From Synergistaceae bacterium (GTDB lineage Bacteria > Synergistota > Synergistia > Synergistales > Aminobacteriaceae), in contig JAFRSL010000019.1 in the NCBI GenBank assembly GCA_017427625.1, positions 1 through 16,280 on the forward strand: a stretch of 16,280 bases of DNA, written 5' to 3'. Shown piece after piece: positions 7,826-15,400 of this stretch. A program made the position numbers and the translations under genes. The notes beneath the pieces are model-generated. The model saw only the letters and a program-made list of their open reading frames with translations, was not told where the DNA came from and searched no databases. The first letter of the stretch is position 1. Each line of letters opens with the position of its first letter.

Positions 7826-9517
7826 TTATTTCACTCCTTCCGTAACGGCACAGTCAAGAATGAACTGTAACTGCTCCTCGTTTCTCCAGTAATCAAGTCT
7901 TGGGTGATAAATCCAGCCCCTTAGCCCTTTGCCCAGTATATCAGCGACATCATGAGCTGTTGTGTTGAAGGCCAAAAGTTTCGCATTGTTGACGCGGACG
8001 AAGCTGTGTTTGCCGTCCTTTCCCAAAGTGTTAATTTCGAGGCCATGAGGGTTATTGTCTGTGTAGAATTTTGGTGAAGGGTTATTGTTACCGAAAGGCC
8101 CAAGCTCCGAGACAGCCCTCCAATCCGGGATAGTAATGTTTGACGGAATAATGTTGATGACGGGAGTAACCCCTTCCGGCTCAATGACAATATCCGCAAG
8201 CATACGCTCAAGGTCATCACGGACCTCGCGCCAATTCTGAGTTAAGACCGAGAACCCTGCGGCAAATTTGTGCCCTCCCCAAGCATCGAGCTTCCCCGAA
8301 ATCTTCCGTAATATCCCGACAGCATCACCGCCCTCAGGAACTCTTAACGTCCCGCGAATGAGAGTGCTTCCCGTAGGAGCGGCGAGTACGATCGGCCTGT
8401 TGTACTGAGCGCATATCCTGCTTGCAACCCCGCTAAGTACCCCGATAGGCCATTGCTCATTATAGATCACTTTCTTTTTGACGCGGCCTGTAATAATTCC
8501 GTCATCAATCTCATGAGCGATGTTCTCAGTTAGGGTCTGACGCTTTCGGTTGATACGCATGAGGTCATTGACGCATGAATAGACTGCATCGTTGCTGCCG
8601 TTTCCGAGAAGAGCGCGGACACCTGTGTCAGCAGTAGCGATTCTACCGGGAGCGTTGAGACAGGGGATTACACGCATTGAGAGGTGTTCTTCGGAGAGCT
8701 GGGACTTGTTGATACCGAGACAGTCAAAGAGAGCAGCAAGCCCTCGTCTTGGGTTACGGCGCATCAGCCTCATGCCTTCACGGACGAGAATACGGTTGAG
8801 ATTGTGAAGCGGCATACAGTCGGCAATAGTGGCAAGAGTAACGAGGTCAACCTCATATCGAAGGAAGTCTCTGGGAACGATGTTCTCTTTCCACGCCCAG
8901 CACCAAAGGACTGCGGTCGCGCAAATCTTCTGATGGTCTCCGGCTTCCATGTTGATGCAGGGATTAACGATAGTCGGGATTGTTATGGGAGCAGAGAGAG
9001 AATGGTGGTCAAAGACGAAAATGTTGATGCCGATTTCTGCGAGCTTCTGGAGCATTTCGGAGTCATTGGTGCCGCAGTCAGTAACGATAAGAGTGTTGCA
9101 GCCCAATCCCGCAACCTTGTCGAGAACGTCAGCATTAAGCCCATAACCATGAACGTCTCTTCTCGGAATGAAGTAACGAACCTGAGCGGCCTTGTTCCTG
9201 AAAATCTCCATAGCGAGGACTGTTGAAGAAATTCCGTCAGTGTCATAGTCGCCGTAGACTAAAACGTTCCCGAAAGAGCTTTTCGAGTTCCATAACTCTT
9301 TAGCGGCTTTGCTTCCTTCACCGAGATCGAGGCTTTCCATCTGCTTGGTGAAATCCGGGCGTATCCATTCGCGGAGAGTGCCAATGTCCTCACCGCCTTT
9401 GAGCATTTCGAGGACACCTGCGGCAAGTTCGGGGCAAGACAACTCGGAGGCGAGCATCTTAGTGTGAGAGTTGGGCTGATAAATTTTGAGTTCAGAGATT
9501 AACCGTGTCGGGAGCAT
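7826..9517 (-). CDS. recJ: Single-stranded-DNA-specific 5'-3' exonuclease RecJ
   Basis: DHH-family exonuclease used in recombinational and mismatch repair. In the 563-residue product the manganese-binding motifs are VYGDYDTDG (DYDTDG at 90-95), IVTDCGTND (about 144-152) and FDHH (169-172), followed by ADCMPL. The DHHA1 part carries LNAPGR and WGGHKFAAG (about 413-421), and then an OB-fold nucleic-acid-binding segment with LGPFGNNNPSPKF (about 472-485). The length matches short RecJs such as E. coli's (577). A longer frame opens at 9562. I chose ATG 9517 because GGAGGAG lies 6 nt upstream and the extra 15 residues look unlike a RecJ N-terminus. The start overlaps the 3' end of tadA by 19 bp, which implies coupled translation. 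Confidence 0.95.
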   Translation of the reverse strand: MLPTRLISELKIYQPNSHTKMLASELSCPELAAGVLEMLKGGEDIGTLREWIRPDFTKQMESLDLGEGSKAAKELWNSKSSFGNVLVYGDYDTDGISSTVLAMEIFRNKAAQVRYFIPRRDVHGYGLNADVLDKVAGLGCNTLIVTDCGTNDSEMLQKLAEIGINIFVFDHHSLSAPITIPTIVNPCINMEAGDHQKICATAVLWCWAWKENIVPRDFLRYEVDLVTLATIADCMPLHNLNRILVREGMRLMRRNPRRGLAALFDCLGINKSQLSEEHLSMRVIPCLNAPGRIATADTGVRALLGNGSNDAVYSCVNDLMRINRKRQTLTENIAHEIDDGIITGRVKKKVIYNEQWPIGVLSGVASRICAQYNRPIVLAAPTGSTLIRGTLRVPEGGDAVGILRKISGKLDAWGGHKFAAGFSVLTQNWREVRDDLERMLADIVIEPEGVTPVINIIPSNITIPDWRAVSELGPFGNNNPSPKFYTDNNPHGLEINTLGKDGKHSFVRVNNAKLLAFNTTAHDVADILGKGLRGWIYHPRLDYWRNEEQLQFILDCAVTEGVK

Positions 9518-9963
9518 GATTGTCTCCTCCGAATGAAGTAATCCTGAAGAATCTTGACGCACTCATTCTCCATTATGCTGGCTTCAACTTTGCACATGTG
9601 ATTGAGCCTTGAGTCTCTGAGAATGTTATAGAGCGTCCCACCTGCACCCGAACGGTAATTCTTCGCGCCGTAGACGACTCTTGAGACCCTAGCGTTTACG
9701 CAAGCCCCCGCACACATTGGACAAGGTTCGAGTGTAACGTAGAGAGTGCAGCCATTGAGATTCCAGCGTCCAGATTTCTCCGCATAAGAACGTATTGCGA
9801 TGATCTCGGCGTGCTCAGTTGGGTCAGAAAGTTTCTTGTCGCTGCCATAGGAGAGTATTTCGCCGTCTTTAACGATTAAAGCACCTACGGGGACATCGCC
9901 ACGAGAAAAAGCGTTTCTTGCCTCTTTAAGTGCCTGTAGCATGTAGTAATTGTCTTCTGTCAT
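9499..9963 (-). CDS. tadA: tRNA-specific adenosine deaminase TadA
   Basis: Zinc-dependent deaminase that converts the wobble adenosine-34 of tRNA-Arg(ACG) to inosine. In the 154-residue product, HAE (His51, Glu53) and PCPMCAGA (Cys81, Cys84) form the complete zinc/proton-shuttle site. The downstream AR-SRVVYGAKN and a Leu/Asn-rich C-terminal helix match TadA better than guanine or cytidine deaminases. The start at 9963 has GGAGG with 6-nt spacing. A GTG six codons upstream (9981) lacks a ribosome-binding site. This is the first gene of the minus-strand cluster, about 38 nt downstream of the inferred transcription start, and its end overlaps recJ by 19 bp. Confidence 0.94.
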   Translation of the reverse strand: MTEDNYYMLQALKEARNAFSRGDVPVGALIVKDGEILSYGSDKKLSDPTEHAEIIAIRSYAEKSGRWNLNGCTLYVTLEPCPMCAGACVNARVSRVVYGAKNYRSGAGGTLYNILRDSRLNHMCKVEASIMENECVKILQDYFIRRRQSCSRHG

Positions 9964-9992
9964 TGACGACCTCCGCTTCACGTTATGGATAA

Positions 9993-10065
9993 TTAAGTTT
10001 GACAGCTATTATACACGCCCTTTTTAGGTGTGAGATGAATTGCGCAAGTTAAGTTAAGTGTGACA
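9993..10065 (+). repeat. Pair of 12-bp direct repeats flanking the tadA promoter
   Basis: TTAAGTTTGACA (9993-10004) and TTAAGTGTGACA (10054-10065) differ at one base and are 61 bp apart from start to start. One copy sits just downstream of the -10 element and the other upstream of the -35 region. This placement would suit two operator sites, but the copies could equally be remnants of a rearrangement at the junction. Confidence 0.4.
10008..10036 (-). promoter_or_regulatory. Predicted sigma-70 type promoter for the tadA-mrdA cluster
   Basis: A consensus TATAAT on the minus strand (10013-10008) lies 44 bp before the tadA ATG. The hexamer 17 bp upstream (ATCTCA, 10036-10031) matches the -35 consensus at only three positions, so strength or regulation may depend on an activator. 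The expected transcription start is near 10001. No other good promoter was seen before the mre genes, so this may drive the whole ten-gene cluster. Confidence 0.6.
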
Positions 10066-10068
10066 TAA

Positions 10069-10371
10069 TTCTCTCCGTTGACATGCGCGGTCGGGAATAA
10101 GAATCTTCCTGCAATGACGGTACTTCTTGAAGCGGGGGCGGATCCAAACTATTGGGCGATGAGTCTGTTCTATATGGGGACTGCGCTTCATGACGCTGCC
10201 CCAATGTATGAAGATGACGCGGAGGTTGTGAGATTTGTTGTCAAAAAACTCAGGCTTTCGAGGGCTGGCATTGGAAATGTTGAAGCCCCATGCACACCGC
10301 TGATATACGCTGTACTTTACGACAATCCCGACGCTGTGAATGCCCTTCTTGATATTCGAGCTTCTGGATAA
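10069..10371 (+). pseudogene. Truncated ankyrin-repeat protein fragment
   Basis: A plus-strand frame encodes about 2.5 ankyrin-type units: AMTVLLEAGADPN, then TALHDAAPMYEDDAEVVRFVV, then TPLIYAVLYDNPDAVNALLD. The first recognisable repeat begins with SPL (homologous to TPL), upstream of the only possible start (TTG at 10078). An in-frame TAA at 10066 precedes it, so the protein is cut inside a repeat. At the 3' end the last unit stops right after LLDIRASG. The following codons, after the TAA, still read VKRRNGE before a second stop. No ribosome-binding site or signal peptide is present. I read this as a decayed piece of a longer ankyrin gene; a short functional protein is less likely. Confidence 0.6.
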
Positions 10372-10650
10372 GTGAAAAGAAGAAACGGAGAGTAGAAGTT
10401 AAAGGCATGCGATAGTATTTTGGCAGCAACCGACGAACATAAGGTAGGGGAGAGCGTTGCCAGGAGAGCATTGCTAGGGGAGAATAGAGCCGTTCTGAGC
10501 AGTACCCCTTCACAGAGTTCGGAGCCTACCGTTCTTTATTATGCCCAAAGCCCGTTGACGCTGTTCAACCGTATGTGAACCAGAATTTGTCCTTGCCTTT
10601 GAACTCAGCATGAATTGCGTTTCAGTTAGTGTGAATACCCTGAATCAAGA
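10372..10650. other. Non-coding or degraded stretch between the ankyrin fragment and the NamZ-like gene
   Basis: No convincing gene. In the frame of the ankyrin fragment, about 60 codons remain open from 10396 to a TGA near 10576, without a start or recognisable domain. Three imperfect 14-16 bp units with the core AGG(GG)AGAG lie at 10445-10460, 10461-10474 and 10475-10490. I see no clear terminator for the NamZ-like gene that ends at 10651. Confidence 0.5.
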
Positions 10651-11979
10651 TCATTCTTCATATAACAGATACGGTCTTCGCTGTGTTTTGAAGGCTTCAA
10701 TTTCCTCCTGCCAGCTATCCTTGATCTCGGCCGCGCTTTGCCCCATCTCGATCCGGCGGCGTACATCGTCGGTTCCCACCAGTTTATCAACCCAGTAACG
10801 ACCTTCCTTATCCGGTGTTCCCCAAAAAGGCATATCTGGTGCTGTTTCAGAGATTGCTTTGTACGCGCCTACCAGATAATCCAAATTGATCTGATTCTCC
10901 CATACTTCTGCCAGAGGAACACCCCGTAAATCAACGCCGTAGCAGGTTTCGTTCATAAAGGGCGGCTCAGTTGCTCCGCTCATGGACACCGGTGTAAATG
11001 TGAAGTCAAACCCCTCTACCCCTTTAAGGTATGGGCTTCCATACGCCTCAAAAGGAAATTCAGTGCCGCGTCCAACGGAGACCGCTGTGTTTTCAAAGAA
11101 GCAGGTTGAGGCATATAAATAGACTGCCCTCATATCTTTAATGTTGGGAGACGGATTGCGGATTAGCTTTGTCTTTGTCTGATGGGTATAATTTTGACAA
11201 GGAATGACTGTCAGATTACAGGCATTCTTTCCGGAAGTCAGCCATCCTTCGCCATTGATCATCTCAGCCAGCTCACCCCAGGTCATACCATAGACCACAG
11301 GGATCGGCAATTGCCCAACGCCAGATTTGTACGCATCCTTCAGAATAGGACCGTCTACATAGAAGCCATTCGGATTGGGGCGGTCAAGAATAATAACTTC
11401 TTTCTCGGCTGCCGCACAAGCATCCATAAGGTAATACATGGAAATATAGTAGGTATAGTATCGAAGTCCCACGTCCTGCATATCTACCACAAGTGCATCA
11501 AATTTCCCCATATCTTCCGAAGACGGTGAATGTGTGTTGTTGGTATAGAGCGATAATATAGGAATCCCAGTTTTCTCGTCTACGGAGTTATCAATATTTG
11601 CTCCGGCATCTTCCGTTCCTCTAAAGCCATGTTCAGGGGAAAAAATGGCCGTTACGTTGACACCATGCCGAATCAGCGCATCCAGGATATGTTCCCCATA
11701 GCTGATCTCATTCCCATTCGCATCGAGACCGAAGTGGATTAGGTCCTGATTTTGATCTCCAGAAGAGGTCTCAGCTCCATACGTCACGTCCCCTACGATG
11801 CCCGTGTGATTGGAGAAAAGTGCCACCCGCTTACCTTCAAGGATGGGTACATAAGCATCAAACTGCTCATTACCTAGAATCACCCTGTTCTCTTTTTCTG
11901 TCAGTGATGTGTTACCTCCGCAGCCTGTCATGGGTAAAATAGATATGGCAATAAGCAGCCATAACATGATCTTATTCAT
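10651..11979 (-). CDS. DUF1343/NamZ-type exo-beta-N-acetylmuramidase lipoprotein
   Basis: Family known for removing terminal MurNAc from the non-reducing end of peptidoglycan fragments (B. subtilis YbbC/NamZ). The 442 residues fit the family once a lipoprotein signal is added: hydrophobic residues 4-16 followed by MTGC, giving lipidation at Cys20. Family signatures seen are GKRVALFSNHTG, IFSPEHGFRG, VVDMQDVGLRYYTY, ILDRPNPNG, SVGRGTEFPFEAYGSP and a C-terminal RRPYLLYEE. The ATG has AAGGGAG about 8 nt upstream. It lies 39 bp after the propeptide-like gene with no promoter in between. Rows counted by eye give 40-48% GC against about 57% in one counted row of the left cluster, which suggests transfer. 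It probably acts outside the cytoplasmic membrane on wall fragments; its recycling partners are not in the window. Confidence 0.88.
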   Translation of the reverse strand: MNKIMLWLLIAISILPMTGCGGNTSLTEKENRVILGNEQFDAYVPILEGKRVALFSNHTGIVGDVTYGAETSSGDQNQDLIHFGLDANGNEISYGEHILDALIRHGVNVTAIFSPEHGFRGTEDAGANIDNSVDEKTGIPILSLYTNNTHSPSSEDMGKFDALVVDMQDVGLRYYTYYISMYYLMDACAAAEKEVIILDRPNPNGFYVDGPILKDAYKSGVGQLPIPVVYGMTWGELAEMINGEGWLTSGKNACNLTVIPCQNYTHQTKTKLIRNPSPNIKDMRAVYLYASTCFFENTAVSVGRGTEFPFEAYGSPYLKGVEGFDFTFTPVSMSGATEPPFMNETCYGVDLRGVPLAEVWENQINLDYLVGAYKAISETAPDMPFWGTPDKEGRYWVDKLVGTDDVRRRIEMGQSAAEIKDSWQEEIEAFKTQRRPYLLYEE

Positions 11980-12018
11980 GTGAATTTCTCCCTTCGTAAT
12001 TTCTTTCTCGCTCTAACC

Positions 12019-12387
12019 TCACTTCACGGGGCGTGGAAGTCCTACCTTCCTGTTGGGCGAGGCTGATACTACATTGGGGTCTGATTTCAGGTCGGAGGCG
12101 AGCTGTTCTGATGACTTCGAGTCTGAGACCATGAACACGAATATATGTCCGTCCTTGTTCATAAGCGACAAAGAGTCGAATATGCTTACCACTTCAGCAC
12201 CAGCCGAATCCGCTGTGAGTTTTATATATTTGTACACCCTTCCGGATTTCAGGCTCTCTTTTGTGAGAGTCATACCCGCCGGAGTCTTGAGGACAGCGAG
12301 GACTTCACCCCTTTGATTTTCCGCGCCCCATGCTGAAATTGCCGGGACTATGAGACATAATGCCAAGAATATACGCAATGCTTTCAT
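12019..12387 (-). CDS. Secreted stand-alone subtilase propeptide-like protein
   Basis: 122-residue protein with a signal peptide (about 1-22, cleavage near WGA-EN). The mature part resembles the propeptide of the neighbouring protease. By eye, residues 25-117 align with protease residues 23-116: GEVLAVLK with GDVIVVLR, a shared GM, VVSIFDSLSL with RVLETFDALS, HIFVFMVSDS with KIFMVIHSDT, and DPNVVSASPNRK with NPSVIAASLNYR. Protease propeptides fold their enzyme and block its active site, so a free copy could be an inhibitor or a foldase acting in trans. No catalytic domain follows. AGGAGG lies 10 nt before the ATG. It sits 80 bp downstream of the protease with a terminator between them. It could also be the remnant of a second protease gene, but the frame is intact with its own signal peptide. 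Confidence 0.75.
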   Translation of the reverse strand: MKALRIFLALCLIVPAISAWGAENQRGEVLAVLKTPAGMTLTKESLKSGRVYKYIKLTADSAGAEVVSIFDSLSLMNKDGHIFVFMVSDSKSSEQLASDLKSDPNVVSASPNRKVGLPRPVK

Positions 12388-12421
12388 GATGTTGATTCCT
12401 CCTTAGTGGTTTTGTCAGCAG

Positions 12422-12456
12422 AAAAATCCCCCATGCCGCCAACCAGCACAGGGGAT
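12422..12456 (-). terminator. Intrinsic terminator after the subtilase gene
   Basis: On the minus strand an 11-bp stem (ATCCCCTGTGC with GCATGGGGGAT, two G-T wobbles), closed by a 9-nt loop, is followed by a run of T. It begins 11 bp after the protease stop codon and ends 34 bp before the start of the propeptide-like gene. That gene is therefore reached only by read-through or by a promoter I cannot see. Confidence 0.8.
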
Positions 12457-12467
12457 ATTCTAACCGT

Positions 12468-15400
12468 TTAACGTGAATTTTTCCTGAAGATTACAGCGCA
12501 GAGTGTCAGTGCCAGAATCGAGAGGCCAGCGTTACAGCCGCCGGAACTTGATCCAACACCCTCTATGCTTTCGTGGTTTTCAACTGCTGATATTACGGGG
12601 GCATATACCGTGTCAGCATCAAGCCATGCCGAGACGTTCACGATATGATCCTCTGGGACTGTGAGCGTGATTTGGCCGTCAGAGTCCGTGAACAGCACGT
12701 TGTCATCATCAGCATCATTCAGCGACAGAGCATCAACTTTTCCGCGCGGAAATGGATTCCACACAAGCGTCCAGCCTGTCGGCACATCAGCCGAGATTTC
12801 GACGTTTGCGAAACAGTCTATGCTCTCAGGAGTGTAGAAGTCCGAGTTGTTAGTGCTTATCTCAGGGAGTATTGCCGCAATCATTCCGCCGGAACTTGAT
12901 ATTGAGGCAAACTCGACGGTTGTGAGTGACGATATGTCGCGTGGTTTTCCCGTGATGACGACTGTCTTGTGTTCAGACTCAGGTTGAACGTTCGGGGTAA
13001 CTGGCACAGGGGGAACGTCAGGGCTGTCGGGATTGACTGGTGAAACGCCTGCAATGTTCAGCGTGAAGGTCTTTGTGTCGTAGCCGGCCTTGTTCTGAGC
13101 TTTCAACGTGAACACAAACGGGCCGGACTCTTTCGGCGTTCCGTAGAGATGGCCGTTCTGCGAGAGAGTGAAGCCGTTGGGCAATTTTCCTTCTGAGACT
13201 GACCACGTAACCGGAGCTGTACCGTTCGCGCTGAGAGCTGTTGACGTGTATGCTGTGCTGATTTTGCCGTCGGGAAGGCTTGATGTCGTTACCGCCGGAA
13301 TTTCCCGCACTATGAGGGTGCAATTTCCTGTAGCAGATGCGCTGACGTCGGGTGATCTTGCCGTAATGCTCACGATGAAACTCCCGGCTTTTTCCGGCTT
13401 CCCTGTAATCACTCCTGACTGCGAGATTTCGAGGTTGAGAGACTTGTCCGCGCTTACCGTCCACAATACGGATACAGCACGCATGTTGATTTTAGCATCG
13501 TATGAGACTCCCGCCACAGCGTCAGGAAGTTTGTACGTCGTTACTGCTATCGGCTCAATGACGTTGATGTCGAACGTTAGGCCAGACTCATCTTTTCCGC
13601 AAGCATTCTCCGCTATAATCGTGAAGTGGTAATGCCCGGTCTTCGCGGGTTTGCCGTAAACCCTCAGAACGTCGTCCTCGCTGGTGATTTGAACGTTGTC
13701 GGGAAGATCTCCGCTTACCGTGAATGTTATGGGCGAGCTTCCCGTAAGAGGCGCGGCAAACGTAAACTCCGTGTCTTTCTCCAGTGTGCGCAAACTGCTG
13801 ACCGCCTCCAAGAAATGCGGCCTCTCATCAACAACATGAAGGTCAAAGCTCGTGCTGTCAGTTCCGTAAGGGTTCGAGGCAGTAACAATCACCCTGAAAT
13901 CCCCAGACTCTTCCGGCCTCCCTGTGAGCGCTATATCATCCCTGCGCAAAATCTCATCCAACTCCGAACTTCCGCCGCCCTTGATAACGTCAAAGCTGAT
14001 TCCCTTCGGCAGACCCTGCACGTCCCACGATATTGGCTTGCTGCCGTAAACACTGACGGTTACAGCTTCAGCTTCGATTGTCCCTGCGGCCTCATCGTAA
14101 AGCATATTAGCCGCCCTGCCAAGATACAGAGTGTGTGTCTTTGTCTCGAATATCTCGGGGGCTTTCGCTTCCTTGACGGCAACCTTGAACGTGTAACTGT
14201 CGCTGCCTGAATCGTTCGACACTGTTACGGGCAATGAGAAAGTTCCTGCTTTTGTCGGCTTGAACGCCAGTATGCCGTCCTTGTTGATGCCCATTCCGAA
14301 ATCATCAGGTACATCTCCGCTTCCTATGCTCCATTCCATTGGCCAGTCCCCGGCCTCCATAGGAACGTCAACATAATAAACGTCAGTGCTCACGTAGAAA
14401 TCGCCGGGCAGGTATCCGTCATCGGGCCTGAGAATCACAGGAGCTTCCTGCGCAGATATTGTGAGTGTCAATGCCAGCGAGCTTGTGCCGTACTCGTTCG
14501 AGGCCGTAACAGTGAAGTCGAATGAGCCTGACTCTGTCGGAGTGCCTGAGATCTGGCCGTTTTTGTCGAACGAGAGTCCTTCGGGGAGTTCACCGTCAAG
14601 AGTCCACGTGAGGGGCTGAGTCCCTGATGCGTAAAACTCCGTCTTGTAACGCTGTCTCTTGATTCCCGCCGGAAGACTCACATCAGTGATTACAGGGGGA
14701 GTATCCTGAGACATTATCCTGGCCATGAAGTTTATCGCGCCCGTGAGGTCAAGAAGTCCGTAAGCAGAAGTTCCGTCATCACGTAGGTAATCTCCGTTCG
14801 CGCCGCCGAGCAGTGCCGCTTTGATCTGACTCGCTGTTGCTTTCGGGAATATGTACTTGAGGAGTGCCGCCGCCCCCGTAACGTGAGGAGTCGCCATCGA
14901 TGTGCCTGACATCTTCTCATAAGGATAAAGAGTCTGAAGGGCTGCGTAGCTGTAAGTATGGGTGTCGATGTACGTTGTGGGAAGGGTGCTGTAAATATCA
15001 CGGCCCGGCGCGGCAATGTCGACATACTTTCTGTTGTAGTTGCTGAAAGATGACATCTCCAGAGACGGATCCGCCGCCGCTACAGCTATCATGTTGCTGA
15101 TGCCCAAGAAACTGCATGGATGCTCATAGTAGCCCCTGAGCCATTCCGCCCTGCCATTATAGTAGCTTGTTGACGGAGTCGGTGCGCCTATGTCAACTGC
15201 CTCATTCCCCGCCGCAACACACAGAACCAGCCTGTCAGTGTCGCTGATCTCCTTCATGGCAAGCCAAAAGGGATTATTCTCAGCGATTATTTCTTCAGGA
15301 GTTCCTTCATCGAAACCGCCGACAGAAAAATTCACTGCCGCAATATTGAGCTTGGGATTGTCCGCAAGAATCCCGGCCAGATAGTTGAAGGCCGCTATGA

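Noticed and set aside
8684..9226. Plus-strand frame of 180 codons antisense to recJ
   Set aside because: It lies wholly within recJ, whose catalytic motifs are all present on the minus strand. It has no recognisable domain.
9999..10027. Consensus TTGACA on the plus strand as the -35 of a promoter for the ankyrin fragment
   Set aside because: No acceptable -10 element lies 16-18 bp downstream, and the gene it would serve is truncated. The hexamer is part of the 12-bp direct repeat.
10250..10513. Minus-strand frame of 87 codons with a GTG start
   Set aside because: It is antisense to the ankyrin fragment, has no Shine-Dalgarno or domain, and has a composition typical of chance frames.
10611..10640. 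Possible TTCAG/CTGAA hairpin after the NamZ-like gene
   Set aside because: It has only a 5-bp stem, a long loop and no T-run, so it is not a credible terminator.
13168..14210. Two long plus-strand frames antisense to the subtilase stalk
   Set aside because: They are shadows of the Ig-like repeat region, which reads continuously on the minus strand. No ribosome-binding sites or family motifs were seen.
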